64,000 nucleotides of DNA from contig JAKTNV010000026.1 in the NCBI GenBank assembly GCA_022747635.1, positions 5,452,007 to 5,516,006 of the forward strand. Direction: 5' to 3'. The notes beneath the pieces are model-generated. The model saw nothing but the letters and a program-made list of their open reading frames with translations, was not told the origin of the DNA and did not search any database. This stretch comes from Hetaerina americana. Taxonomy: Eukaryota; Arthropoda; Insecta; Odonata; Calopterygidae. Shown here piece by piece: positions 11,897 to 25,369 of this stretch. Positions within the stretch are counted from its first letter, which is position 1, and each line of letters opens with the position of its first letter. Both the position numbers and the translations under genes were made by a program.

Positions 11897-14329
11897 AATT
11901 ATTTTATTTCTTTCATTCGACTACCATGATTATCATAATATTGAGGGCATTATCGGTGTTTTGAAATTAAATTCTTATATAATCAACGTGTAGACTTAAT
12001 TGGTAGAGTCATGTCAAACGTTTGGCTGGGAGAAGAAGCTTTCTTAATATAACCCCAATTGGGGACAGAGTTAAATAACAATCTATCCTAGTTCATTTGA
12101 CTGTTCTTGAGAAAAGGTACGCGGTGTCCATTGAAAAATTCCTAGATAGGAAATGACGAGATGGTTTGTAAAAATACGTCGAGAGATCTGCCGGGATAGG
12201 TATGTGCGGATTGTCGGCTCAGGGAAAGATTTAAAGAGAGAGAACGAGGAACAGCATAACCTTTCACATTTAAAACCAACGAGCTTCCTTCAGTCAGTCA
12301 GGAGCTGAGTCTACTGAGAAGCAGCTACCAACGATTTTGAAAGTTCAATGTGATCCGTAAATTTTATTCAAATTATTCTGTTGTAAAGTGCCGTATTTTT
12401 ATTTGATACGAAGAGCTCGAAAATCAAAGGCAACTACAGGTATAATGATACAGGTAGGAAATAAGAGTTAAACAAGGGAAATTGTTGCTTGCTTAGGAAA
12501 ATTGTATAGTGTAAATCATATTTCACCATTGGAAATGTGTTCGAAAACCTGTTCCCATTTCCCATGCGAAAATAAAGTAAACACTTGAAGAAACGAAGGA
12601 AAATGCTATTTTCGTAGCATATAATATTACTTGAAAACACCAAGAAGTTCTGCTTCAAATTTTATTCTCAAAAACTGATCGATGATAGCTGCTTCAATTT
12701 CAACGGTATACAGTGTTATCCCAACATTACTTTTTAAAAGTAGAGGGAATCGCATGGTTTTTTCCATTTATTGGGATAATTGCCCATGCCAATGTGTGTT
12801 AATTTGATTTTAAAATGTTTTATGATTACTAGGGCTTTGTTTCGACCTACTTAAGCTTACCGTTCAAAACACCTCAACGCCTCCAATAGAATCGGGCGTT
12901 GACTTCTTCCTAATTACACTCCCGTCGCTGAAAGGATGCCTTTGAGTTTGTCCGTATTCTCCTTTTCTTAAAGTTTTATCTAATTCAACATGTTATCTTA
13001 GGTGTTATAAGATTGAAGATTAAGATGCTAATCATTACGAAGAAGTTTAGCACAGAAATATTTAATAAATTCTCAATTCGATCTGCGACGCTATGTATCC
13101 ACTTAAAACCACTGAAACGTGATGGAAGACATTAATTAAGGTATTGGATGAGGCTCAGGGAGGCTTGTTAAAATTGCTACGAGAAGTGAGTAAGCATCAC
13201 AGAGATCCAGGAGGAATTAGGCTAGGATTTAGCCTCTTGATTCACAAAGAGAGCAAGTAAGACTTGGGGCTTTCAGAAAGGTACAGGACAACTGATTTTT
13301 CTTGCGACTAAGAGGTAATTTATATGTGTAGATTCGAACATCAAGTTAAAATAAGAGAGATTGGCACAATGACAGGAAAATTAAAAGACTCTTGTTTTCC
13401 TCGCACGAAACGCTAGCTTAACAAAATCGTTCCAGAGAATATTAAAGTAAAGACTAAAATGCAATTATTTTGTTAAATACAACAATTACTGCATAGTTTA
13501 TATAGGAATGTATGCGTGTATGCGCTTGATTGTTTCTCTATATTTATTTACATTGGTTCTATTGCATGCATGGACAAATATTTTTGCATGCATGTCTGGT
13601 CCCCTAACGCCCCACGCCACACGCCCATGCGGCGGCTTTAGGGATGTTGTGTAGATTTAGATTATCTTCCATTTGAGAAATCAGAATTCACGGCAATTCT
13701 GTACAATATGTATGTATGAATATTTTAAGTTATAGCAGACATTATATTTCGCGGGAGTAGAATTTTTATTACATATTGAGCTAAACTGACTTCGGGTCCC
13801 CCTTTCCAATAAACAAACGTCATTCTCGCTCCGTAGGCATCAAGTTTTCCGTGGGCGGAACCACCTGATTTCACACGCTCCCGATGCGCGACGCGAGCTC
13901 GGAACATTTGGGATAACGAGTGGATTGCTTACCAGATTGACTCCACCGGCCGGTCATATCCTGTTACTAAGGTAATATATGCAGAGCATGTCATTTATAT
14001 GTTTCATTGCATGAAAATACCATCCATGTCTTTCTGAATATGTAAGAAATAATACGATGAAGTTCTTCCGAGAAACCTAAGGAATCCAATAGGCAGCATT
14101 ATACTCCCTATAGGAAAACACCTATACAAGGGGAGGAGTGTGTGGTCGATTAATTTGTAGCCACCTACCTAAAGCGAAAGGTAAAAGAAAGCATTTCATA
14201 ATGAACCAATTTAAATTCTTAAGGTGAATGAAACGTGGAATAAGAAATAAAAGAATGAAAAACAGAATAGGGTAGATGGAAGAAAGCACAGGGTGGAGGC
14301 GTAGAAACAGAGGTGAAGGGAGGTGGACG
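11897..14329. other. AT-rich spacer, nothing recognised
   Basis: No gene, RNA or repeat family recognised. Two small GC-rich patches lie near 13600-13640 and 13840-13900, without further signals. Confidence 0.45.
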
Positions 14330-15065
14330 ACATTCCCACCCTGGGGCCCACGCAGGCGGTCAGGAGGGAGGGAAGAGAGGCGGAGAGTGGAAGGGAGGAG
14401 GACAAAGTGTGGGGCGGAATTGATGGCAGAGAAGACGTAAGATGGCCTTAAGAAAGGGGTAAAGGAAAAGGATCGTGGGGTGTGGGCATCAGGATGCGGC
14501 GGGGAAAACTGTGAAGGTGGAAAGGGGGTGGCTGGCAGGAAAGGAGGGGGAGGACGGATGGGGGAGGGTTGCCGCTGGGAGAAGAGGAGGGGAAACGAGG
14601 AAGAGAAGAGGCCGCGTGTTTCACGGTGAGGGTGGGGAGAAGAGGGGGAAATGTGGTGGGAGGGGAACCCGAAGGGCGCTCCTGTGTGTTTGCGTCGGCA
14701 GGAAGCCAGCGGGGAGGAGAGGAGGGACCGGAGGGGTGTCCGATGTAAATGGGGAGAGGGCAAGAGGGGATGAGGAGCGAGGGAGGAGCCCGCTACTACT
14801 CCACTGCAAGTGAGGGAGGAAGGGAAGAGAGAAAGTGAGAGATGACGGGAGGGGATCGAGGAATGCGAGTGAGGGGGGAGGGTAAGAGTGGGTGAGGAGA
14901 GAAAGAGAGAAATAAGGGTTAAATGGGGTGTGATGGGATGGTGTGAGATGGCACCAAGGGGTGGGGGCTGGGTATGCGTGCGTGGGCGGAGTGGCGAGGG
15001 ATGACATAATCGGGTGAGGCGGGGGAGGTAGAAGCACACGGCCCTGGGGGGGCGGGGGAGAAAGA
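14330..15065 (+). repeat. Long purine-rich (G/A) tract
   Basis: Over 700 bp dominated by G and A on the plus strand (runs such as ggagggaagagaggcgg). The minus strand is consequently open for long distances, encoding Ser/Pro/His/Leu-rich peptide without domains. I treat this as strand-asymmetric low-complexity DNA and not as a gene. The function is unknown. Confidence 0.7.
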
Positions 15066-16859
15066 ACGGTGCACCCGTAGCAAAGAATCGCGGCACATGT
15101 TTTACCGATCGCTTAAACTCCCCCTTCTTCCTCGCACTGTCTGAGCGTGATTCGCTCCAGAGCGTCCCGTAATCTGAATACGTGTGCGCTTTTTGGAATA
15201 CGATTATTTCCAAAAATAAATGTTGAAGTCCGTAGAACCAATTTTTCAACCCTTAATCCTCACCTAATATAATAAAATGAATCATTAAAGCTGAATAAAA
15301 TACTGAATGGATTTTATGAATGAGCACGCGGAGTGCTTGTTATGCACAAGTACGTACACGATAAGCGATACTTGATTTGTGTTATAGATATTCCAGGGTG
15401 CAGTGTCCACTCAAAATGCACGGTGACTTAGATGATTTAGGAGAAAAATATATCAGTACTCGATAGAAGTGAAGGACATTCCTTTCCTAATTATCACAAT
15501 TACCTCAAGTATTTTCACAAAGAAACTGCTTTCGAAGAAAGTTGTGTTACTCTGCGCCTTCAAATAAATCTAACTTGAAAATCACGGCGTAAATTTGATT
15601 GTACACTGTTTAAATTGAATAATATTTCTATTTCTACATCCATTACTCTCGGCAGTGCTCGCTACATTTATTAAGAACATCCCAAATCTTTATACGGTCG
15701 TTGAGATCAACGGATTTCATGATTTCATTTGGAGGGGATTGAAGCCGTTGAATTATATTTAACCTAGTTAAAAATATTTGGAAGCGGAAAGGACAACGCT
15801 ATAGGATATAAGAGACGGACGAAGAGGAGATTGACGAAAGGTCTTCAAGGGAAATGGAAGTGAGCAAATTGTAACATGAGTTGGATGGATTTCGCGGATA
15901 ATAGTTGTGTGGAGCATTTTAGGGCTAGATATTAATCCAACGGAACAAAAAATAACTGATAAGGATTAATATATCGAAATTTTAAGGGTATTTAGGACTT
16001 TGTATGGGTGCCGAAATTTTTCAATACCTATTTCTTCTGGTAAATAAATACATGAATGTTTTCCAGCATATGAAAGCACCGATACCATATGTGAGCTTCC
16101 AATTTTTTTCAGAATTCTTCCTGGATGACAAATTGAATAATAATATTCTAAGTATTACATCATCTTTTCAGCATTTTCATAATTGTCAGATACAAAGTTG
16201 TTTATTATTATTTAAAAAACATTAGGAAGTACGTTGTCATTTCAAATCTTGACTTTATGGGTGAGGCATGATTCAATAGATACCCTTTTGCACATTAACA
16301 ATTACGATAAATCCAATATATTTTTATATGAAAAAATACCAAGTTTATTTATTCAGTAGATCAAATATAGTTTCAGTAAATCAAATATAGTTAATTTGCA
16401 ATTGAAGTATTTTATCGGTGGTGTCTTCATAAGAATTACTATACGTAAGGGAATTATGAGGTGATCCAAATTCTGACGTTATGTCGCACCCTCAGGTAAT
16501 CCTTAATAATGCTGTAAATCCTGAAATTGGATGAGCATTCACGTCGTGGGTGTGATACGAGAGCGAGATCATCGTCTCAGCCGGCGCGTGCATTACGTAC
16601 CTACCTAAAGGTACGTAGGTCTGGTGTGCCTCTAAGCAGTTCATATCCCAACCTTGGCTCGGGACTCAATGAAATTCCTCACCTGAGAAAACTCTCAGTA
16701 TTCGCTCTGTGGATACGTTCCATTGTAAATAAACAGATCACTCAGCATTTACCCACGTTATTTATTGACACCGGTCAAGGTTTCAACTCACGACTCATTA
16801 TCTCTCTCAAATTTTCTGCCAAGGAAAAATTCGAAGTCACCCATTGAGCCCAGCAGTGT
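15066..16859. other. AT-rich spacer, nothing recognised
   Basis: No gene recognised. A short tandem duplication with units near 16358 and 16376 (gta[g/a]atcaaatatagtt) is visible. An open frame at 16527-16847 has no recognisable motif. Confidence 0.45.
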
Positions 16860-18230
16860 AGAGCGACCGAATCAGTGAACGAAACGTCGATGCGCTCTCC
16901 CCGCTTTAACGTTCGATACGTCGGCACTTCCTCACTTTCGGTGGAGGGTCGGAGTGCGACGCCGAAAGTGGAACATCCAAACATACCCCTCACCCTCGCC
17001 CCGTCAACCCCCCCCCAATCTCCCGACGAGAGGAGGAGGAGGAAGAGGAGAGTCTTCCACAAGTGGGGCCGTGGAGTGGCACGGGGTGAAGCGTGGGAGT
17101 GTATTGGAGGGGCGGTGGAGGGAACGAGGGGGAAGGGATGAGGTTGGGAGTAGGGGTCGGGTGGTGGTGGAGGAGAGAGGGAGGAGTCGTGGGTGGTGTA
17201 GGTTAAGAGTGGATCCTCTAATGGCTGGGAAGGGAAGAGGGGGCGTGGAAGGGAGAGGAGGCAGAGGGGGTGAGTGAGAGAGGGCGTGGGCGTCGGGCGA
17301 TGAGCCGATGGACCCAAAAATAAATACGCACGCGTCAGAAATTTATTACGGAAGGCAGGTTGGAGGGTAGGTGGCGTCTAATTTGAGGTTCGGCCTCAGA
17401 TAGTGACGGTGGTCAGAGCAGGAGGGTGGGGGGTAGGGTGGGTAGGGTGGGAAGGATAGGAGGAGGGCTCTGGGTGTCAAGTGAGGGGGTGGAACTCTCT
17501 CTCTCTTCCTCTCCCACTCTCTCTCTCTCCTTAATGATCCTCCAACCCCCCTCACCATCTCTCGGGCAGATCCCACGGTCCCGCTAACGGAACGTTCTCT
17601 TTCTAAGCGAGGAGAGTAGTACTCCCTCCTCCAAGCATCGAAGCTGCGACGGAAGTTTCGTGAGAGACTGGGGTGAGATAACAAATCGGAGAAGAGAGGG
17701 AATAAAATAGAGACGTCCGCTTAGGGCGGAGGGTTGCGGAGACGGCCAGGGTCAAGTGGTGAGGGGAAAGTTCGCGCCGTACGTCGGGACGGGAGGAGCG
17801 ATCCCGCTGATCAGAAATGCGGAGAGAGAGGTGGAAGGTAGTGATCCGGGGGCGAAAAGCAAGACTGAAATAGCGGAGCGGGGAATGAAGTGGATGTTTG
17901 GGAGTGATGGGAGGGTGGATGCTAAAGGGCAGCGGTGAGGGGGGGGGGGCTGCGTGGTGGATGGAAGGGGGGGCGCCAGATGAATGGGAAATGTGACGTA
18001 TTGTGAGCACGTGGGCGGAGGCGCGCTGGAGTGGGGAGGGTTGAAAAAGTGTGGCGGAGACCGGCGGGGGGTCGGAGAGGGTGGACCCTTGGCGTTCACG
18101 TCGCGAACGAGGAAGGGAGCTCGCCGTCGAAGGGAGGAGTGGTAATAAAGGAAGCGCCAAGGGTTTGGATGACGATGAGAAAGGTTAGGGGTAGAGTGGG
18201 GGGCAAATAGGGGTACGCAAGGGCTGTTCA
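16860..18230 (+). repeat. Long purine-rich, partly CpG-rich tract
   Basis: About 1.35 kb of G/A-biased plus-strand sequence, interrupted by a CT-rich patch around 17490-17560, with moderate CpG density. The start (16860-16980) is less biased and contains short complementary blocks ctttcggtg/cgccgaaag. Open frames on both strands encode low-complexity peptides only. It resembles 14330-15065 in composition, but I found no shared sequence. Confidence 0.6.
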
Positions 18231-20728
18231 TTTATTTATCGTCGGCTTTTTCCCTGAAAAGCCTTGGGAATGACTGAGAAAAACCCCTCTCTTTTACCAT
18301 CCTTTTCATGATGACGGAGAAACTGTTGTAGAGGAAAAATGATAATTGGGGTCTTTTAATATTTTCCGGGAGTCCAAAAGTATGAGAAATTTCATCCTAT
18401 TACGAAAAAATTTATTCCTAAAAGACCTTACAACCAATATCTTGATGGGAAAATTATATACAAATGAAGTACGGTGAACCTATAAAAATATGCACTTGTA
18501 AGCCACGTCTTTGGGAAATAACGACACACAGCAAGGGAAAAACTGTTTCTCGCTGGATAGGCGTCATATACTACATGTGTCTGGGTAGTATGGATCCACT
18601 GTAGAAATTAAGCACTGATGAATCGATAAGAGTCTGAGGAAAGCGGAATGATTCGTTAAATATAATCTTTATGGTGGAATAGAAGGCGTCACACAGTTTA
18701 TAAGAGATGAGGTGTGTGTAACTTGAATCAAAAAGAGGATATAAAAATTGTTTTTTACGATAATATCGGTTTTGTGAGTTCAATTCTTTGATAGGCTGTT
18801 ATCTAATATCTAAACTACGTTGAGAGGTTGACCAAGAGACATTGCTAAGAAAATAAACTACCGAGCAAATATAGAAATAATTTCTGGCGAACACAACATT
18901 AGTAGATGCAACACAGCACTGACTGAAATACTATTTACTTTTCCGAACATTTTTTTTCTCCACACATGAATGGCCTTCTAGCATCGTCTACCACGTGTTT
19001 GGAGGAAAAAACATCGTAACATCGTCTACCACGAGTCAATGTCTCTCATTGCAGTAGTTTACGTGGACGTAGTTCAGAAATTATTTACTTAAAGGGCGCG
19101 TCTCACGAAATATGGAAAGGATGTGACTTTAAAAAAACAGCAAACAGAAAATTATTTCCTATTCATTAAACATCATGCGCACATTCCTCGTGTTTTGATC
19201 AAAAGATAATTGAAAATACCTTCATTGCAAAACATTGCGTGATCAAATATTGTCATCAAAAGTTGAAGTATTAATAGTTAATGCAAGCACTGATAAAGGA
19301 GCAGCTTCCCACAAAAACTTCAATCTATTTCAAGAGCAAGTCACGAAAGTTAAATTGGAACGAGCGCAATAAACGTCGCTCCATCTTTTCGTAATTCCAT
19401 TCAGAATTGAATATAATTTGCTCAGTGTCACCGGGCTCCAAGGCGACATTAGCCACCGTTTGTTTTCAACGAAAGCGAATTAAGATTAATTGGAAATTGT
19501 TTGTAAAATACCTCACATGCCTCACGCCTACACCAGCACACCAGTTCTTGTACCAACAAGATATGCATGTTTAAATCTAGATAAACCTTTTGTCCGCCTA
19601 CTTACCGCCGTTACACACTGCTTTTTCTGTGATAGCAGTAACCTCGGGGTCAAATTCCCCCATTTTAATCTTTCCTTCTGGTTGGATGACCGTTAATGGA
19701 GGCCCGAGGACATTATCCCGTGAAACGAGAAATGATGCATCCATGTCGTACTTATAAGCGCGGACGCTCCACAAATTCAAAGTTGAATGATTACATCCAG
19801 AATACTCCTCGCATATTTTACCCACGGTGACTGCAAATGGCGTGTTTCCTCAAGTCCCCCTACCGTGTGTCCCAGATGCGTCTCGCCGGGCGACGTGTTT
19901 GCGAGCACTGCAAGCGCCGATGGTGTCGCGGCGAAGGGAACAAAGGTGAGGGATGGCCGACAGAACGCAGAGTGCGACAGGGGGATGGAGGATGGGATGC
20001 TTAATGGCGACAGGAGCGAGGAGTAATGCATGGAGAGGTTATGGGAGACGGGGTAATAGGCGGCGGTGTGATGGGCATGCCGGGGAATGGTGACGAGCTC
20101 TCTCCGATCGGCGGAGAAGGGAGCCTGCAGGTACGACAGGGTAACGGGACGCGCTCGGACAGATAGACGGAAAGACTTAACGCCTGTGTTTGGGTGACGC
20201 CGCGAACTAATGCGTTCTCAAATCTGTGGCTAGATTTCCCCATCTCCATGGATCTCATTCTTTCAGCGGACACACATTTGCTGACCTCTTCCTTCCACTT
20301 TATATGCGCCGATCTGTGTACCAATCAATTCACACGAAGTCTAGGGTGAGCGTCAAAGGTAAAGGGTTGGAAGGAATTTCAAGAGATCAGATAATATCAT
20401 ACAAGCTATACATATACTTGTATTGTGTGATTCTATCACGTACCGATCGCCGAAAAAGGTAATCTCGACAAACCTACTGTTCCTGGTATCTAATATAATA
20501 TTTTTTATATTCTTCATCGAAAGATATAATTGGCTTATGAAGTATTTTTGCATTGTAAAGGTAGGCCAATTCACCATAATGTTTACCCATAATTTATTTT
20601 TCTATGCATTTAATCAGAAAATAAGAAATTTTATTTCCTGTCTCCATTTTTATCCTATCTAATGCTATCTTTTAATCGCTGTTAACTCTTTCATTTAAAA
20701 TCACTCTTCTTTTGCCTTGCTCCTTTCA
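18231..20728. other. Spacer with a GC-rich patch at 19850-20170
   Basis: Mostly AT-rich with no recognisable gene. A CpG-rich patch at 19850-20170 includes an open frame (19787-20026) containing a donor-like AAG|GTGAGG near 19945. It could be a short exon, but there is no domain and no clear acceptor. A short duplicated phrase, catcgtctaccacg, occurs near 18981 and 19020. Confidence 0.35.
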
Positions 20729-20945
20729 GCCCGGTATCCCAATGAGTAGAGCGCTGTATTACTCTGAGGGTCCGGGTTCACATTAGGGTGACTCTGGGCA
20801 CCCTCAGATTTACCCAAGATGTTTAGTTCTTAAAAGCCAAATTTTCCCGGGAAATGGCTGGAGACACAGGGAAAGTAAGCCCCCTTACCCTATTGCGTGA
20901 TTCCATCCGACGCAGGACTTTACCCTCACCCATCATGCCAACTGT
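20729..20945 (+). mobile_element. SINE-2, copy B (tRNA-derived)
   Basis: A box-A-like segment (cccaatgagtagagc) near 20737 and a box-B-like ggttcacatta at 20774-20784 are followed by a body with tcccgggaaatgg near 20847 and the terminal tttaccctcacccatcat near 20920. It is collinear with 7926-8165 but diverged. Box B departs from consensus, so the copy is probably old and silent. Confidence 0.6.
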
Positions 20946-23636
20946 AGGGTGACGTGGTTGGAGGCTGTTCCGTGATATCGTCCGATGTATCTCTCTAGCC
21001 ATAGAATATCGGCTCTAAATATCAAGCACCACAGCTTTGGGCGATAATGTTATTCACAGTTTCAGCCGCATTTCTGTTTTGTGGAAGGCAAGGTAAAGAC
21101 TTAGCTTTAGTCGTTGAAGAAACGCAGCCTGTCATCCACATATAAGGCATTCCTCCAATTAAAATATTCTGTAGGTAATGTTTAAGTCATCCAAAAGTTC
21201 CATTCTGCGTTAAATTTTATTTTATCCTTAAGGAAACCCAAGCCACTTCTGCAAGCACCGTGATAACACTTTCCCTTGAGTATTACAGTATTTTTTAATT
21301 GGAGTTCCCCAGATAGAACCTTCTATGTGCCATTTAATGAAACGTTTTTGGTTGAGTTTCATGGAAAGAGCTAGTACATCGAATTAGTTCTTAGAAGACC
21401 TACGTAATGTAAACTTGAGGTAAAAGTATCTTTTACGAAACCCAATTTTTAGTCCATGCAATTAGTACTTACTATTCATCGGAGAACATCCTGAGTTTCT
21501 TATTGAATAAAATTAAGCAACCAAGTGAAAATTATTGACTGAAACGTGTCACAATATCAAAATCCCGGCAAATTGTTTAATTTTAATCCTGTATTTATTC
21601 ACAACAAAATTCGAATCAATGACTGATTTCCTTCTGCCTTTCACCAAATTTAGATAAGTGATGAAAAGTAGACCATTTTGTCGTAAAAGGTTCAAATTTC
21701 AGGCTTTAATGGAACCCACGACTTTAAAAGCGTATTCGCGGTCTATATTGACCTGGAATGGTCTCTATTGAAATTATACTCAGATAGTAATAAATTTTGG
21801 TCCCCTCCTTTCATTCACTCAAGAAGATGGTTAAATTATAATGAATTGCTGTGTTTCTATCTCTTTTGAGAGTTCATTTTTTTATTTATTTGTGTGTTAC
21901 TCCTGTGTCATCTAGGTGTTTACGTGTGAATATATTTATTTATTGACTTATTTAATTTTATATTTGTTTGGCTGCTATCCCGATCTTTTTAAGGCACTTA
22001 ACCAATTACACCTCCATCTAGTAATCGGATTGATTAACGCAATCGTACTGATATTAAAATTCTCTATTTTCCGTACTTAGGATATATCTTTGAGAAAGAG
22101 ATAGGCAAGTATAGCGTGAAATAGGATGATGTATTTTCCTTTTCCCCTGAAGACGTCTTCGACATCAAAGAAATTCCCTTCAGCTCGTTTCAAATTTGAG
22201 CATGGCGAATATTTTCCTCCAATCTAAGCGGAAACCTGAAACTTTTTCCTTCTTTTTGTGTTGCAAATTCTTTTCCTCCTCTTCATAGCTTCCTTTCTCT
22301 TTCTTTGTCTGTTAATTCTTTTGTATGCCTCTTTGGTAATGTTTGACGGTCCATTTTTTAAGCACATGTTTTAACCATAGCATTTACATGTATCCATAAA
22401 AAAATGTTAAACGGCACCCTAAATATTATTATTGAGCCAGGCGAGCAGTGATTCTTTTGATATATTTTTCGGTTTAACGAGCGTTTCTGTCGGCATTTCC
22501 TTAAAAGGTTGTTGCGATGCGTGGGCTCACATTCAGGAAACCACACCTGCCTCTCACCGGTCGTTTCCTTAGGAGCCATTCCTTTTTTTAGGTTTTCTTC
22601 CTTATTCTAAGATTACACCCACCATTTTCCTTCGAAGCAAAAAAATAAGGTGTCATATTTCGACACATTTAGCAATACGCTAACTTTTTATGATAAATTA
22701 TGCTGAGACTTCACACAGGTATGCCAGCTGGCAAACATTTATAGGTAATTATTAGTCACCGAATGAATGTGCATTCTACCATCAACTTACATTTTGGCTT
22801 TATTTACGTTAATATTATTATACTTGAACGTGGTAGCTAAATTTTTTATTTCATTAATTAGTAATGATTCGTTGATTTGAAACCATAAAAATGATTTGCC
22901 TTGATTGGGACAGCGAATGATTTTTACGCTTTGCATTGACGCTTTTTAATGCACATTAGCAAATGGCTTTGTTAAATTTACTATCGCGGCATCTACCTCA
23001 GTTATTCGAATTTGTAGATGATACATGATTTTCCACTATTCACAAATTTGTGGACATGGGTTTACCTACCAGGAGTTTTGTTTGCAAGATATTTCTTTAT
23101 CTTTAAAACACCAAGAAAACTGAACCCGTGAAAATAGCATTTGACCTAGAGCGTTCAGACGTGCATTATCAGCGTACTTTGTGCACGAATTCTGATGACT
23201 ACTTATTGTACCGGTAGTCTACGGTAGCTCGTGATGAAATTTCAATTTCGATCAATTTTTGGGGAAAGGGCTGTCATATTATGCGATAATTTGAACATTG
23301 TAATGTTTTTAAACAAAACGTTAATTTTTGATAGGAAACACTGTAATAACCATTCATTGCATTCAGTGGCGTTAGTGAAATTATTTTCATTCCTAATTTC
23401 TTAAAAAATTATTCATATAGATATTATCATCATGGCTTTATGAAGTCGAGGTATGTTGAAATCAAGACGGCCAGCTCACGAAACCATTATTTAGAAGAAA
23501 CATATCCAAGGGGTCAGCCACTGATTAAAACAGTCGCTATTGAAGGGTTACTTTTTATTTTATTTAACATCTTTATCGGAGCGCGATTGATACTATGTAA
23601 TCCCTTCTTCTACCAAACCCCTTAATATTACGCTGG
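20946..23636. other. AT-rich spacer, nothing recognised
   Basis: No protein motif, RNA gene or repeat was recognised over this stretch on either strand. Confidence 0.5.
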
Positions 23637-23755
23637 AGGCAGCTACGTACACCCAAGCCTTAGGTGGGAGAAACTCTCCAAGGCGGGAATCAAAACCGCG
23701 ACCTCTGGGTTGGCAAGCTAGGACGTTACTCCGCCGTAACCAGAACCGGTTAAGG
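23637..23755 (-). mobile_element. SINE-3 copy with tRNA-like head (minus strand)
   Basis: On the minus strand: box-A-like ggcggagtaacgtcctagc, box-B-like ggttttgattcccgcc, then ccttggagag, gtttctcccacc and ggcttgggtgt. The post-box-B blocks match 5534-5696 in order. Unlike that copy, this one keeps the tRNA-like head. GC-rich sequence at 23756-23900 may belong to it or to another element. Confidence 0.6.
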
Positions 23756-24039
23756 ATATGCGAAAGACGTCCTTATCTGCCGCGAATGTGCCAAAAATCT
23801 CGAGACCTCTTTTGGTTAGGACAGGTTAGTGCCCCCTGGGTCAGAACTACACAGCCCCCACACAGCGTGCCACTTCGAACTATGCGAGGGCATGCCCACA
23901 TTAAAAGTCGATAAAATACCTCCTTAGTATTTCAGAGATGGGGGTAGTATGTGGTTACGCCGGGGATGATGAGCTTGAACTCCCATTCCACCGCACAGAG
24001 AGCACAAGAGTTCAACCGTCCAATCATCGCCTCCTCAAA

Positions 24040-24650
24040 CACTACTACGCCTACGCGCCCCCTTCTCTCCTTCCCATCCCACATCCCCCTCGCCGTCCTC
24101 CATTCACAACTCCCACGATCGGAAGCCCGCTCAGTCCCATTCTCCCCGCGCGCCACCCTTCCACCCCTCTTACGTTCGCTTCCTCCCTCCCCGTCGACCC
24201 CGCGTCTCCCTCCTCTCCCCCGATACACTAACCTCCCTTCTCGTGAGAGCTCGCCCACTCCCTAACGTCAGAAACACCCCCTCCAACGCACCCCCCCCCC
24301 CCAGATGCGGGTGACTGTCCGAAGTTTCCCGAGCGTCAGGCATCCCCCACTTCCCCCATCCCTCTCACCCGAGAGCCTCAAATCCTTCTCCCTCCCCATC
24401 CCCCCCCCCTACTTTGCTTCCCTAATCTTATCAGAATTGGGGGCCTCAAGGTTTTCTTGCCATTGGTTTCCTATTTTCGGAGGTGGTTGGCATGGCAACG
24501 CGAGAGAAGCCCGCTTTACGACAAACCTGCTAAAATATCCTCTTCCCTCCTTCCCTTCCGCCCTTCTCACGCCTTCCCCCACCTCCTTCTCATTATTCCC
24601 TCTTGTGCCCTCACCCCCTCCTTCGTCTTATTGTGATGCGAGCCCAGGAA
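24040..24650 (+). repeat. Pyrimidine-rich (C/T) tract
   Basis: About 600 bp with C/T runs on the plus strand (for example ccctccccatcccccccc), a poly-C run near 24288-24302 and CpG-containing patches. It is the opposite-strand counterpart of the purine tracts at 14.3-15.1 and 16.9-18.2 kb. Open frames here encode Pro/Ser-rich low-complexity peptides. Confidence 0.65.
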
Positions 24651-25369
24651 ATCTTTTTGCACCTTTAAGGGTCCCTTTAAAAAGAAAATTCGTCGTTATC
24701 GCGAGAGTGGTTCGAAAGGAGCAGGTACCTCTCAAGTAATATTGACCTCCTCGCTTGCGGAAGTGGAGTTGCAAATATGCCGTGTCTGGAAATAAGAGAC
24801 GCGGTGGTTTCTCACAATCTTAAATTCTGGGAAAAAATTAATCAAAATTGGAGAGCCTATAGATGCCCTTCCTTTCTTCGCTTTCCTTTCCAAAATATAT
24901 GCTTGTCACATTGTGTTCGCTGCTATGTTACACATTTAAAGACTTGTTGAAAATTATGATAAATTGCAGATAATTTGTTAAAAATGACGTAGTACATGTA
25001 AACGCTCTCCTACCCACGGCGTCAAACAACTAAGAGCCATTCATTTATCATATCTATTAGATTTGCCATAACAATCTACTTCTATCAACTGCTCTCTACA
25101 CAATATTCAGGGTGAGACTAAAAGAATTACTCACGTAGCAACATATCTCTGCAATTACGTGAAATGACTTGGCACACTATGTTGATCTTCTCAAAAAGAT
25201 AATAGCCCCCTGTTCCAGGCGTAACTTGGGCAGATTTCACAATATTATATACTTCACAGATTAAACTTATGTAAAGAAACCCTCAAATTACATCAGTGTA
25301 AATTCATAAAATAACATATCTTTCGAGTGGTTTTGCTAGAGGAATGAGTTAATAAAATTGTCTCCTTCG
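24651..25369. other. AT-rich spacer, nothing recognised
   Basis: Nothing recognised. A phrase near 25109 (cagggtgagactaaaag) looks faintly like a transposon end but has no partner. Confidence 0.4.

Noticed and set aside
14122..15249. 375-codon open frame on the minus strand
   Set aside because: It lies on the complement of a purine-rich tract, is Ser/Pro/His/Leu-rich, and has no domain. Stop codons are rare there because of composition.
25105..25140. Transposon terminal repeat (cagggtgagactaaaag)
   Set aside because: No inverted partner, no TA duplication and no coding remnant nearby.
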